A stretch of DNA of 19,809 nt from Bacillota bacterium (GTDB lineage: Bacteria > Bacillota > Clostridia > UBA1381): contig JAJQAT010000173.1 in NCBI GenBank assembly GCA_021203665.1, forward strand, positions 1 through 19,809. The letters are read 5' to 3'. Below are positions 1-7,981 of this stretch, piece by piece. The stretch's first letter is position 1, and each line of letters starts with the position of its first letter. Made by a program: the position numbers and the translations under genes. The notes beneath the pieces were generated by a model that saw only the letters and a list, made by a program, of their open reading frames with translations, had not been told where the DNA came from and searched no databases.

Positions 1-23
1 AACACAAAAGATAAATTCACATA

Positions 24-52
24 TTGACAATCGGCGGCGGATGTAATATAAT
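24..52 (+). promoter_or_regulatory. sigma-A promoter of the ileS T-box transcript
   Basis: TTGACA at 24-29 and TATAAT at 47-52 are both perfect consensus hexamers with an ideal 17-base spacer. Transcription should begin near 59-60, directly upstream of the T-box leader. This is seen directly in the sequence; use by the housekeeping sigma factor is inferred from the match. Confidence 0.85.
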
Positions 53-59
53 ATATAAA

Positions 60-290
60 AACAATGACGAAGACAGTATGCCTTATTGAAAGCGTACAGC
101 GAGCCGCGGACGGTGCAAGCGCGGCGGCGAGTAGGTTTGGCTGAATATCACTTCCGAGTTTCGCACCGAAAGGCTTTCCGAGTAGACTGCGACGGTTTTC
201 CTCCGTAAGCGGGAACGCATATGTTGGTATGACGAGTGGTATAGCAAAGATTTGGGTCTTTGTCTTGTTATGCAGGACAAAGACCTTTTT
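60..290 (+). promoter_or_regulatory. T-box leader riboswitch (isoleucine) controlling ileS
   Basis: The roughly 230-nt leader between the promoter and ileS has T-box architecture. There is a GC-rich Stem I with an apical GGTGCAAGC-type segment (about 112-120), a specifier region containing ATC followed by A (147-150), an Ile codon, and downstream CACCGAAAG and AGTAG elements. A degenerate T-box sequence with the tRNA-binding TGGT core (237-240) comes next, then a strong intrinsic terminator (255-290). In this family uncharged tRNA pairs with the specifier and the TGG core and favours the antiterminator. Here that would raise ileS expression when Ile-tRNA is uncharged. The T-box sequence is weaker than the usual GGGTGGNACCGCG, but gene, specifier and terminator agree. 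I see no protein-coding gene in this interval. Confidence 0.88.
255..290 (+). terminator. T-box attenuator terminator
   Basis: A perfect 10-bp stem, GGTCTTTGTC (255-264) pairing with GACAAAGACC (276-285), has an 11-nt loop and is followed by five T residues (286-290). It lies immediately after the T-box TGGT core and about 57 bases before ileS, as expected for the transcriptional attenuator of a T-box leader. Confidence 0.88.
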
Positions 291-347
291 GGTTGTAAAA
301 CAAACAGCCGGAAATATTAAATATCATTGAAAGGAATGAATACACCC

Positions 348-3300
348 ATGTATGATAAGGTTTCACCGAATCTGAATTTCGTGGAAAGAGAGAAAAAGGT
401 CAAGAAATTCTGGGAAGACAACAACATTTTCCAAAAGAGTATTGACGAGAGAAAGGAAGGCAAGGTCTACACCTTCTATGACGGTCCCCCGACGGCGAAC
501 GGCAAGCCGCATATCGGTCATGTTTTAACGCGCGTTATCAAGGATATGATTCCGCGTTACCGCACGATGAAGGGATACAAGGTACTGCGTAAGGCGGGTT
601 GGGACACTCACGGACTTCCCGTTGAGCTTGAGGTTGAAAAAAAGCTCGGCCTTGACGGCAAGGAGCAGATTGAGGAATACGGACTTGAGCCTTTTATTAA
701 GGAATGTAAGGAAAGTGTATGGAAGTACAAGGGTATGTGGGAGGACTTCTCCGGCACTGTCGGCTTTTGGGCGGATATGGACGACCCGTATGTAACCTAT
801 CACAACAGCTTTATCGAGTCCGAATGGTGGGCGCTGAAGAAGATATGGGAAAAGGGTCTTTTATATAAGGGACACAAAATCGTTCCGTATTGCCCGCGCT
901 GCGGCACTCCGCTTTCATCGCATGAGGTTGCTCAGGGATATAAGGACGTAAAGGAACGCTCCGCAACGGCTAAATTCATCGTTAAGGGAGAGGAAAATAC
1001 CTACTTCCTCGCATGGACGACAACCCCCTGGACGCTGCCGTCAAATGTCGCGCTGTGCGTGAACCCGAATGAAACATATGTAAAAATCAAAGTCGGCGAT
1101 GAATACTATATTCTCGCGGAGGCTCTTGTTGACGCGAATATCAAGGACGCGGAATATGAAGTGGTTGAAAGGTACGTGGGTACGGACCTTGAATACAAGG
1201 AATACGAGCCGCTTTTTGACTTCGTATCTCCCGATAAAAAGGCGTACTATGTAACCTGCGACACCTATGTAACGCTTACGGACGGTACGGGTATCGTTCA
1301 TATCGCGCCCGCGTTCGGTGAGGACGACGCAAATGTCGGCAGAAAGTATGATTTGCCTTTTGTTCAGCTTGTTGACGGCAAGGGTCAAATGACAAAGGAA
1401 ACTCCGTGGGCGGGTACATTCTGTAAGGACGCCGACAAGGAAATCCTTGTAAATCTTGAAAAAAGAGGACAGCTCTTCAATGCTCCGAAGTTCGAGCATA
1501 GCTATCCGTTCTGCTGGAGATGCGACACGCCGCTTATCTACTACGCGCGCGATACGTGGTTTATCAAGATGACGGCTGTTAAGGACGACCTTATAAAGAA
1601 TAACAAGACAATCAACTGGATTCCGAAAACAATCGGTGAGGGACGTTTCGGCGCGTGGCTTGAAAACGTGCAGGATTGGGGTATCAGCCGTAACCGTTAC
1701 TGGGGTACTCCGCTGAATATTTGGGAATGCGAATGCGGTCACAGGCACGCGGTAGGCTCAATCGAGGAGCTTAAGTCGATGTCGGACAACTGCCCCGATG
1801 ATATAGAGCTTCACCGTCCGTTTATTGACGCGGTGACGATTAAATGTCCGGAATGCGGAAAGGAAATGCACCGAGTTCCCGAGGTTATTGACTGCTGGTT
1901 TGACAGCGGCGCGATGCCGTTCGCTCAGTGGCATTATCCGTTTGAAAATAAGGATATATTCGAGGAAAACTTCCCCGCCGATTTTATCAGCGAGGCCGTT
2001 GACCAAACAAGAGGCTGGTTCTATTCTCTGCTTGCCGAATCAACGCTTTTGTTTGATAAGGCTCCGTATAAGAACGTAATCGTGCTCGGACACGTTCAGG
2101 ACGAAAACGGACAGAAAATGTCTAAGTCCAAGGGCAACGCGGTAGATCCGTTTGACGCGCTCGAAAAGCACGGCGCGGACGCGATACGCTGGTATTTCTA
2201 TTCAAACAGCGCGCCGTGGCTGCCTAACCGTTTCCATGACGGCGCGGTTTCCGAGGGACAGCGCAAGTTTATGGGTACTCTTTGGAACACCTACGCGTTC
2301 TTTGTGCTGTACGCGAATATAGATAATTTTGACGCGACAAAATATTCGCTTGAATATGACAAGCTTTCCGTAATGGACAAGTGGCTTTTGTCAAAGCTGA
2401 ATACGCTTGTTAAAGCGGTTGATGAAAATTTGGCGAATTACAAGATTACCGAAACGGCAAGGGTGCTTGACAGCTTCGTGGACGAGCTTTCAAACTGGTA
2501 TGTAAGACGCTCGCGCACTCGTTTTTGGGTTAAGGATATGCCTCAGGATAAGATTAACGCGTATATGACGCTCTACACCGCGTTGGTTACGCTGTGCAAG
2601 GCAGCCGCGCCGATGATCCCGTTTATGACCGAGGATATTTATCAGAACCTTGTAAGAAGCATAGATAAGGACGCGCCGGAGAGTATTCATCTTTGCGACT
2701 TCCCGACATATGATGAAAAGCTTATCGACAAAGAGCTTGAAAAGAATATGGAAGAGGTGCTGGATATAGTCGTTTTGGGCAGAGCGTGCAGAAATACGGC
2801 GAATATCAAGAATCGTCAGCCGATAGGCATGATGTATGTAAAGGCGCCCGAAGCATTGAGTGAATATTATGTTGATATAATCGAGGAAGAGCTGAACGTA
2901 AAGAATGTTGAATTTACCGATGATGTGTCGGGATTTACGTCCTACAGCTTTAAGCCGCAGCTGAAAACGCTGGGCAGACGTTTCGGAAAGAACATCAATG
3001 CCGTGAGAGAAATTCTCGCGAATATTGACGGCAACAAGGCAATGGCGGAAATTAAAGAAACCGGCGCGCTGAAAATTACGGTTGACGGCAATGAGGAGGC
3101 TCTCTCGGAGGAGGATTTGCTTATCGAAACCGCTCAAACGGAGGGCTTTGAGTCAAACAGCGATTACGGCATAACGGTTGTTCTTGACACGAACCTATCC
3201 GATGAGCTTATCGAGGAGGGCTTTGTGCGTGAGATTATCTCAAAAATCCAGACAATGAGAAAGGATTCCGACTTTGAGGTTATGGATCACATCAAGGTAA

Positions 3301-3464
3301 GCTGCGTAGGCAATGACAAAATTGCCGCCATTATCACAAGGAACATGGCTACAATCAAGGACGAAACCCTTGCGGATGAAATTGATACCGCCGCCGCCGA
3401 CGGCAATTCAAAGGAATGGAATATTAACGGAGAAACCGTTACTCTCGCGGTTAAAAAGCTGTAA
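348..3464 (+). CDS. ileS: isoleucine--tRNA ligase, type 2 (IleRS2)
   Basis: Cytoplasmic class I aminoacyl-tRNA synthetase that charges tRNA-Ile. About 1038 aa from ATG 348. The class I signatures are clear: PHIGH (residues 54-58) and KMSKS (590-594), with the Trp-rich and Cys-rich editing/insertion region between them (CPRCGTPLSSHE). The length, the GHVLTRV context after HIGH and the lack of a C-terminal Cys4 zinc motif indicate the longer eukaryote-like IleS2 type. ATG 348 is preferred because family members start MYxKV. The AAAGGA at 330-335 is then 12 nt upstream, which is long; ATG 336 and TTG 327 are alternatives, but the putative SD overlaps or abuts them. Expression is under the T-box leader, and the gene ends in its own terminator, so it is probably monocistronic. 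Confidence 0.97.
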   Translation: MYDKVSPNLNFVEREKKVKKFWEDNNIFQKSIDERKEGKVYTFYDGPPTANGKPHIGHVLTRVIKDMIPRYRTMKGYKVLRKAGWDTHGLPVELEVEKKLGLDGKEQIEEYGLEPFIKECKESVWKYKGMWEDFSGTVGFWADMDDPYVTYHNSFIESEWWALKKIWEKGLLYKGHKIVPYCPRCGTPLSSHEVAQGYKDVKERSATAKFIVKGEENTYFLAWTTTPWTLPSNVALCVNPNETYVKIKVGDEYYILAEALVDANIKDAEYEVVERYVGTDLEYKEYEPLFDFVSPDKKAYYVTCDTYVTLTDGTGIVHIAPAFGEDDANVGRKYDLPFVQLVDGKGQMTKETPWAGTFCKDADKEILVNLEKRGQLFNAPKFEHSYPFCWRCDTPLIYYARDTWFIKMTAVKDDLIKNNKTINWIPKTIGEGRFGAWLENVQDWGISRNRYWGTPLNIWECECGHRHAVGSIEELKSMSDNCPDDIELHRPFIDAVTIKCPECGKEMHRVPEVIDCWFDSGAMPFAQWHYPFENKDIFEENFPADFISEAVDQTRGWFYSLLAESTLLFDKAPYKNVIVLGHVQDENGQKMSKSKGNAVDPFDALEKHGADAIRWYFYSNSAPWLPNRFHDGAVSEGQRKFMGTLWNTYAFFVLYANIDNFDATKYSLEYDKLSVMDKWLLSKLNTLVKAVDENLANYKITETARVLDSFVDELSNWYVRRSRTRFWVKDMPQDKINAYMTLYTALVTLCKAAAPMIPFMTEDIYQNLVRSIDKDAPESIHLCDFPTYDEKLIDKELEKNMEEVLDIVVLGRACRNTANIKNRQPIGMMYVKAPEALSEYYVDIIEEELNVKNVEFTDDVSGFTSYSFKPQLKTLGRRFGKNINAVREILANIDGNKAMAEIKETGALKITVDGNEEALSEEDLLIETAQTEGFESNSDYGITVVLDTNLSDELIEEGFVREIISKIQTMRKDSDFEVMDHIKVSCVGNDKIAAIITRNMATIKDETLADEIDTAAADGNSKEWNINGETVTLAVKKL

Positions 3465-3503
3465 CAGCTTTCGCGCCCCGCGCCGGCGTGAGCCGTGACA
3501 ATA

Positions 3504-3580
3504 AAAAAGGACAGATTTATGCGCGCAAGTCCCTCCCGCGTTTCGCGGGTGTGGGACACGCCGCCGTCTGTTCTTTTTTT
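3504..3580 (+). terminator. intrinsic terminator after ileS
   Basis: A long bipartite hairpin. The outer arm AAAAGGACAGA pairs with TCTGTTCTTTT and runs into a T7 tract (3574-3580). Inside it GTCCC (3529-3533) pairs with GGGAC (3553-3557), and CCCGCG (3535-3540) pairs with CGCGGG (3544-3549) around a TTT loop. The complementary A-tract on the left arm means it could also act on the opposite strand. It separates ileS from the cobalamin operon. Confidence 0.8.
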
Positions 3581-3624
3581 GCTTTAAGCGCAAAATTAAA
3601 TTTTCTCGCCGCGCCACGGTTTGA

Positions 3625-3653
3625 TTGACATAACGGTATAATTTTGGTATACT
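3625..3653 (+). promoter_or_regulatory. sigma-A promoter of the cobalamin operon
   Basis: TTGACA at 3625-3630 and TATACT at 3648-3653 are separated by 17 bases, with an extended -10 TGG at 3645-3647. The predicted transcript start near 3660 leaves only about 55 nt of leader before cbiD, too short for a cobalamin riboswitch. The remaining intergenic space (3465-3624) is terminator plus spacer, and I see no B12-box (AGCCACTG-type) element in it. Confidence 0.8.
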
Positions 3654-3714
3654 GTTCTATATGGATACGGCGCGTCGGCGCGGATATTAATTCGATAATC
3701 ATTGGGTGAAGCGG

Positions 3715-4764
3715 ATGAAAAGCAACAGATTTTTGAAAAAGGGTTATACCACGGGTACCTGCGCCGCGGCGGCGGCAAAGGCGGCGGCTGCTATGCTTAT
3801 GATGGGCGAAACGGTAAAGACGGTGAGCGTTACGCTGCCGTCGGGAGAAAAACTAAGCCTTAACACAGAGGATAGGCAAATCGGCGAAAGCAAGGCTTCC
3901 TGCGCCGTGAAAAAGTACAGCGGCGATGACCCCGATATTACGAACGGAATCCTTGTGTATGCCGAGGTCACAAAAAATGACGGCGGAATAAGGATTGACG
4001 GCGGCAAAGGCGTGGGACGCGTGACGCGCGGCGGACTTGACCGCCCCGTTGGCAGCGCGGCAATAAACAGCGTGCCGAGGCAAATGATACGCGACGCCGT
4101 AAACGAGGTCTGCTCGGATTTTGACGGCGGCTTTGACGTTGTGATTTCCGTGCCGGACGGCGAGGAAATCGCGAAGAAAACCTTTAACCCGAGGCTCGGC
4201 ATAGAGGGCGGAATTTCAATTTTAGGCACAAGCGGAATTGTGGAGCCGATGAGCGAAAAGGCTCTTCTCGACACGATTTTTCTCGAGCTTAAAGCATACA
4301 GAAAAACAGGCGCGAAAGCGGTTGTTTTTGTGCCCGGGAATTACGGCGAGAAATTTGCCAAAACGGAATATGGCATAACAAACGCAGTGCAATGCAGTAA
4401 TTATATCGGCGACTCGATTGATTACGCGTCGGATTTGGGATTTTCGGAGATACTTATTGTTTCGCATATGGGCAAGCTTGTAAAGCTGGGCAGCGGAATT
4501 ATGAACACGCATTCAAAATACGCCGACGGACGTATGGAAACGCTTGCGCTGTGCGCCGCTCTCGCGGGCATGGAGGATTTTGAAAAAATCCTTGATTGTG
4601 CCACAACGGACGAGGCGTATGAATTAATTAGGGACACTAAAACGATTGATATATTAATGAACAGAATCGATACATATCTTAAAAGGCGCACCGATTTAAA
4701 AATCGGCGCGGTGATGTTTTCAAACAAACACGGAGTTATAGGCGAAACAGCGGACGCGGAATAA
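3715..4764 (+). CDS. cbiD: cobalt-precorrin-5B C1-methyltransferase CbiD
   Basis: Methylates C1 of cobalt-precorrin-5B using SAM in the anaerobic cobalamin pathway; cytoplasmic. The 349-aa product begins with the CbiD signature GYTTGTCAAAAAKAA (residues 10-24) and carries LGIEGGISILGTSGIVEPMS near residues 160-180. ATG 3715 is chosen because GGGTGA (3704-3709) sits 5 nt before it; an in-frame GTG at 3706 overlaps that SD. It is the first gene of the cobalamin block, directly after the promoter. Residues 306-309 (RDTK, bases 4630-4641) are encoded by one copy of the recurrent 11-base motif. CbiD together with CbiG marks the cobalt-early route. Confidence 0.96.
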   Translation: MKSNRFLKKGYTTGTCAAAAAKAAAAMLMMGETVKTVSVTLPSGEKLSLNTEDRQIGESKASCAVKKYSGDDPDITNGILVYAEVTKNDGGIRIDGGKGVGRVTRGGLDRPVGSAAINSVPRQMIRDAVNEVCSDFDGGFDVVISVPDGEEIAKKTFNPRLGIEGGISILGTSGIVEPMSEKALLDTIFLELKAYRKTGAKAVVFVPGNYGEKFAKTEYGITNAVQCSNYIGDSIDYASDLGFSEILIVSHMGKLVKLGSGIMNTHSKYADGRMETLALCAALAGMEDFEKILDCATTDEAYELIRDTKTIDILMNRIDTYLKRRTDLKIGAVMFSNKHGVIGETADAE

Positions 4765-4781
4765 ATTTTAAGCAAGGTGAC

Positions 4782-4794
4782 GGGACACTAAATG
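4782..4794 (+). promoter_or_regulatory. motif copy forming the translation start of cobM
   Basis: GGGACACTAAATG places GGGA 6 nt before ATG 4792, and the last motif A is the A of ATG. A separate SD-like AAGGTGA (4774-4780) lies 11 nt from the start, so two ribosome-binding possibilities exist. Confidence 0.6.
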
Positions 4795-5544
4795 GTGCAT
4801 TTTGTCGGAGCGGGCAGCGGCGCGGCCGATTTGATTACGCTGAGAGGAAAAAGACTTTTGGAGCAGGCGGATATTATAATTTACGCCGGTTCGCTTGTGA
4901 ATAAGGAGCTGCTTGAATATGCCTCAAAAAACGCGCGGATATATAACAGTGCAGAAATGAATCTTGACGAGGTTATTGAGGTTATGAAAGCGGGGGACAC
5001 TAAAGAGATTGTCAGGCTTCACACGGGCGACCCCTGCATATACGGCGCGATTCGCGAGCAGATGGACAGGCTCGATTCGCTTAAAATCGAATATGACGTA
5101 TGCCCGGGTGTAAGCTCATTTTGCGGCGCGGCTGCGGCGCTCAAGGCGGAATATACCTTGCCCGATGTGTCGCAGACGGTGATTATAACGCGTATGGAGG
5201 GCAGAACGCCCGTACCCGAAAGGGAAAAAATACATCTGCTTGCCGCTCACGGGGCAACCATGGTTATATTTCTTTCGGCGGGAATGCTGCGGGAGCTTTC
5301 CGCGGAGCTTATACGGGGCGGCTATGATGAAAATACCCCCGCGGCGATTGTGTACAAGGCTACGTGGAGGGACGAAAAGGTTATGCGGTGTACCGTGGGG
5401 ACACTAAACGAAACGGCGTGTAAGAATAATATAAAAAAGACCGCGCTTATTACGGTGGGTAATTTTCTCGGCGATGATTATTCCTTGTCAAAGCTTTATG
5501 ATAAAGCGTTCACAACCGAATACCGAAAGGGCGTGGAGCAATGA
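4792..5544 (+). CDS. cobM: cobalt-precorrin-4 C11-methyltransferase (CbiF/CobM)
   Basis: SAM-dependent methyltransferase of the tetrapyrrole methylase family, 250 aa, methylating C11 of cobalt-precorrin-4. The N-terminal VHFVGAGSGAADLITLRG, the RLHTGDPCIYGAI loop (residues 75-86) and VCPGVSSFCGAAAAL are typical of CbiF/CobM. ATG 4792 is preceded by two possible SDs: AAGGTGA (4774-4780, 11 nt away) and the GGGA of the recurrent motif (4782-4785, 6 nt away). The final A of the motif is the A of ATG. Two more copies are in the gene: residues 68-71 (GDTK) and 203-206 (GTLN), in different reading frames. The stop overlaps the cbiG start (ATGA). Confidence 0.95.
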   Translation: MVHFVGAGSGAADLITLRGKRLLEQADIIIYAGSLVNKELLEYASKNARIYNSAEMNLDEVIEVMKAGDTKEIVRLHTGDPCIYGAIREQMDRLDSLKIEYDVCPGVSSFCGAAAALKAEYTLPDVSQTVIITRMEGRTPVPEREKIHLLAAHGATMVIFLSAGMLRELSAELIRGGYDENTPAAIVYKATWRDEKVMRCTVGTLNETACKNNIKKTALITVGNFLGDDYSLSKLYDKAFTTEYRKGVEQ

Positions 5545-6539
5545 AAACCGCAGTGATAGCCTTTACGCAAAAAGGCGCCGAAACGGCAAAAATGCTTGCG
5601 GAAAAAATCGGAGCCGACGGATATACAAAATACGCCGCGCGCGGCATGAAGCAATTTGACGCCGTTTCGGAAATTATAGGAGATATTTTTAAAAATTACA
5701 ACGCGTTGATTTTTGTCGGCGCGTGCGGAATCGCGGTTCGCGCAATCGCGCCGTATATAAAGGATAAATCAAAGGACCCCGCTGTGGTTGTCGCGGACGA
5801 AAGGGGCGGTTTTGCGATTCCGATTTTGTCGGGACATATAGGCGGAGCGAATGATTTGGCTAAAAAAATCGCGGCGCTGACAAACGGCACCGCCGTTATT
5901 ACCACCGCGACCGATATTAATAATAAATTTTCAGTAGATACCTTTGCGGTCAAAAATAATCTGCACATAGGGGACACTAAACTGATAAAGGAAATATCCT
6001 CGCGAGTTCTGCGCGGCGAAAAAATCGGACTGTATACGGATTATGAGCTTAAAAATGTTCCCGATTGCTTTAATAACGGCGCAAAGGCGGGAATTTGCAT
6101 AAGCGACAGCGATAAAAAGCCCTTTGACATTACGCTTAATTTAAAGCCGAAAAATATAATTTTGGGCATAGGCTGCAAGAAAAATTGCGAAAATGTTGAG
6201 AAGAGTGTGCTTGAATTTTTGAAGACAAACCGAGTGTCGCTGTTTTCGCTTTTTGCCGTCGCGACCATCGATATAAAAAAGGACGAGCCGGGCATTTTGA
6301 ATTTTTGCGGAAAATATGATTTGCCGCTTTTGACGTTTACCGCGAGGGAGCTGGCGAATGTCGAGGGTAATTTCACGTCCTCCGACTTTGTGAAAAAAAC
6401 CGTGGGCGTTGACAATGTCTGCGAAAGAGCGGTATGCGCCGCCGGAGCGCGGCTGTGTGCTCCGAAAACACCGCTGGGCGGCACGGCTTTGGCGTTGGGA
6501 AAATTAAAAACCGAAATAGATTTTTTGAAAGGAATTTAG
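5541..6539 (+). CDS. cbiG: cobalt-precorrin-5A hydrolase CbiG
   Basis: Opens the delta-lactone of cobalt-precorrin-5A and releases the C20 unit as acetaldehyde; specific to the anaerobic pathway. The 332-aa protein has the N-terminal CbiG domain (ALIFVGACGIAVRAIAPY, VVVADERGGFAIPILSGHIGG, TTATDINNKFSVD) and a C-terminal domain (IILGIGCKKN, LLTFTARELANVEGNF). It starts in an ATGA overlap with cobM, with GGAG at 5535-5538. One motif copy encodes GDTK at residues 144-147 (5970-5981), just after the N-terminal domain. It ends one base before the cobJ start. Confidence 0.95.
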   Translation: MKTAVIAFTQKGAETAKMLAEKIGADGYTKYAARGMKQFDAVSEIIGDIFKNYNALIFVGACGIAVRAIAPYIKDKSKDPAVVVADERGGFAIPILSGHIGGANDLAKKIAALTNGTAVITTATDINNKFSVDTFAVKNNLHIGDTKLIKEISSRVLRGEKIGLYTDYELKNVPDCFNNGAKAGICISDSDKKPFDITLNLKPKNIILGIGCKKNCENVEKSVLEFLKTNRVSLFSLFAVATIDIKKDEPGILNFCGKYDLPLLTFTARELANVEGNFTSSDFVKKTVGVDNVCERAVCAAGARLCAPKTPLGGTALALGKLKTEIDFLKGI

Positions 6540-7268
6540 ATGAAGATATACGTTGTCGGAATGGGCGCGGGCAGTGAGGACGGCATAACCGCCGCGGCGA
6601 GAAAAGCTCTTAAAAATGCCGATGTGATAGTCGGCTATACGGTCTACGCCGATTTGGTGAAAAAATTTTTGCCGGATAAGGAATATTTCACATCGGCAAT
6701 GAAGCAGGAGGCGGACAGATGCCGCGCCGCCGCAGAAATGGCTGCAAAGGGGAAAAATGTCGCGGTTGTGTGCAGCGGCGACGCGGGCGTGTACGGTATG
6801 GCGTCGCTTGTCTATGAAATCGCGGCGGAATACGAGGATATAGAGGTGTGCGTTACACCCGGTGTTTCCGCAATGCTCAGCGGCGGCGCTCTTGTGGGCG
6901 CGCCTTTGGGACATGATTTTGCGGTAATAAGCCTCAGCGATTTGCTTACGCCGTTGGAAACGATTGAAAAGCGTCTTGAATGTGCCGCGGCGGGTGATTT
7001 TGTGATTTGCCTTTATAATCCGTCAAGCAAAAAACGCCGTGATTATTTAAAAAACGCGTGCGATATAATTCTCAAATATAGGGACACTAAAACCGTATGC
7101 GCCGCGGCAAGAAATATAGGGCGCGACGGCGAGGAATACAGAGTTATGACGCTTGGGGAGATGCGAAATTATCACGCGGATATGTTCACGACGATTTTTA
7201 TAGGCAATTCAATGACGAAGCGTATTAAGAATAAAATGGTAACTCCGAGGGGATATAGAAATGTATGA
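6540..7268 (+). CDS. cobJ: precorrin-3B C17-methyltransferase (CbiH/CobJ), ring-contraction enzyme
   Basis: In the anaerobic pathway this tetrapyrrole methylase methylates C17 of cobalt-precorrin-3 and drives ring contraction. The 242-aa sequence begins MKIYVVGMGAGSEDGITAAA and contains VVCSGDAGVYGMASLVYEIA and VTPGVSAMLSGGALVGAPLGHDF, characteristic of CbiH. The start codon follows the cbiG stop directly (TAGATG), with AAAGGA (6528-6533) as SD. One motif copy encodes RDTK (residues 181-184) at 7080-7091, in the loop before VCAAARNIGRDGE. The gene overlaps cobK by 8 nt. Confidence 0.95.
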   Translation: MKIYVVGMGAGSEDGITAAARKALKNADVIVGYTVYADLVKKFLPDKEYFTSAMKQEADRCRAAAEMAAKGKNVAVVCSGDAGVYGMASLVYEIAAEYEDIEVCVTPGVSAMLSGGALVGAPLGHDFAVISLSDLLTPLETIEKRLECAAAGDFVICLYNPSSKKRRDYLKNACDIILKYRDTKTVCAAARNIGRDGEEYRVMTLGEMRNYHADMFTTIFIGNSMTKRIKNKMVTPRGYRNV

Positions 7269-7980
7269 TGTTATATTGTTCGGCGGGACGGACGAGGGAC
7301 ACAAAATATCGGATTTTCTGTTGAAGAATAATATAAGTCACATTGTGTGCGTGGCGACGGAATACGGAGCCGAAATTCTCGGTAATAAAAATGTGCGTGT
7401 CGGCAGAATGACCGCCGATGAAATGAGAGAGCTTTTTTCGGAAACCGGCGCGAAAATAGTCGTTGACGCGACGCACCCTTACGCGGATAAGGTGACGGAG
7501 AACATAAAAACCGCCTGCCCGCGCAAATATATCAGAGTTGTGCGCGAGGATACGGACGGCGACGGTATATGCTTTGAGAATACGGCTTTGGCGGCGAAAT
7601 ATTTGCAAAATACCGTTGGGAATATTTTAATAACCACGGGTTCAAAGGAAATAAAGGCGTTTTCGGCGCTCGCGAACCGCGCGTTCGCGCGTATTCTTCC
7701 AACGGAGGAATCTGTAAGATTGTGCGCCGAGGCGGGGTTTGAAATGAAACGCGTGATATGTATGCAGGGACCCTTCTCAAAGGAGTTCAATTCGGCTTTG
7801 ATAAAGGAGCTGAATATAAAATATCTCGTAACAAAACGCACCGGAAAGAGCGGCGGCTTCGCGGAAAAAATTGACGCGGCAAGGGAAAATAACGCTGTGT
7901 GCATTATAATCGACAGACCCGTAAAGGAAAGCGGAGTATCATTAGAGCAGGCGAAAAAACTGATTTTGGAGTGGTTGTAA
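7261..7980 (+). CDS. cobK: cobalt-precorrin-6A reductase (CbiJ/CobK)
   Basis: NAD(P)H-dependent reduction of (cobalt-)precorrin-6A to 6B. The 239-aa protein starts MYDVILFGGTDEGHKI, matching the GGT nucleotide-binding start of the family, and contains VVDATHPYADKVTENI and ITTGSKEIKAFSAL, both typical of CobK. The SD is GAGGGGA (7247-7253), 7 nt before the ATG, inside the end of cobJ (8-nt overlap). No exact motif copy lies here, but GGGACACAAAA (7296-7306) near the start is a close T-less relative and may simply reflect the conserved EGHK-type residues. Confidence 0.93.
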   Translation: MYDVILFGGTDEGHKISDFLLKNNISHIVCVATEYGAEILGNKNVRVGRMTADEMRELFSETGAKIVVDATHPYADKVTENIKTACPRKYIRVVREDTDGDGICFENTALAAKYLQNTVGNILITTGSKEIKAFSALANRAFARILPTEESVRLCAEAGFEMKRVICMQGPFSKEFNSALIKELNIKYLVTKRTGKSGGFAEKIDAARENNAVCIIIDRPVKESGVSLEQAKKLILEWL

Positions 7981-7981
7981 T

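Noticed and set aside
83..280. Open frame on the minus strand across the ileS leader
   Set aside because: It has no family resemblance and overlaps a well-supported T-box leader; GC-rich structured RNA gives such frames by chance.
327..347. TTG start for ileS at 327 or ATG at 336
   Set aside because: The likely SD AAAGGA (330-335) lies inside or directly against these starts, and IleRS2 proteins begin near MYxKV, favouring ATG 348 despite its long spacing.
601..608. GGGACACT in ileS, matching the first eight bases of the motif
   Set aside because: It encodes the WDTHG residues conserved in IleRS and then diverges (CACGG), so protein conservation explains it.
868..878. GGGACACAAAA in ileS, like the T-less variants
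   Set aside because: It encodes the conserved KGHK(V/I)V segment of IleRS; no reason to call it a motif copy.
1041..1748. Long minus-strand open frames opposite ileS and opposite many cobalamin genes
   Set aside because: They mirror strong genes on the plus strand, have low-complexity Ser/Ala/Pro- or Arg/His-rich composition and no recognisable domains.
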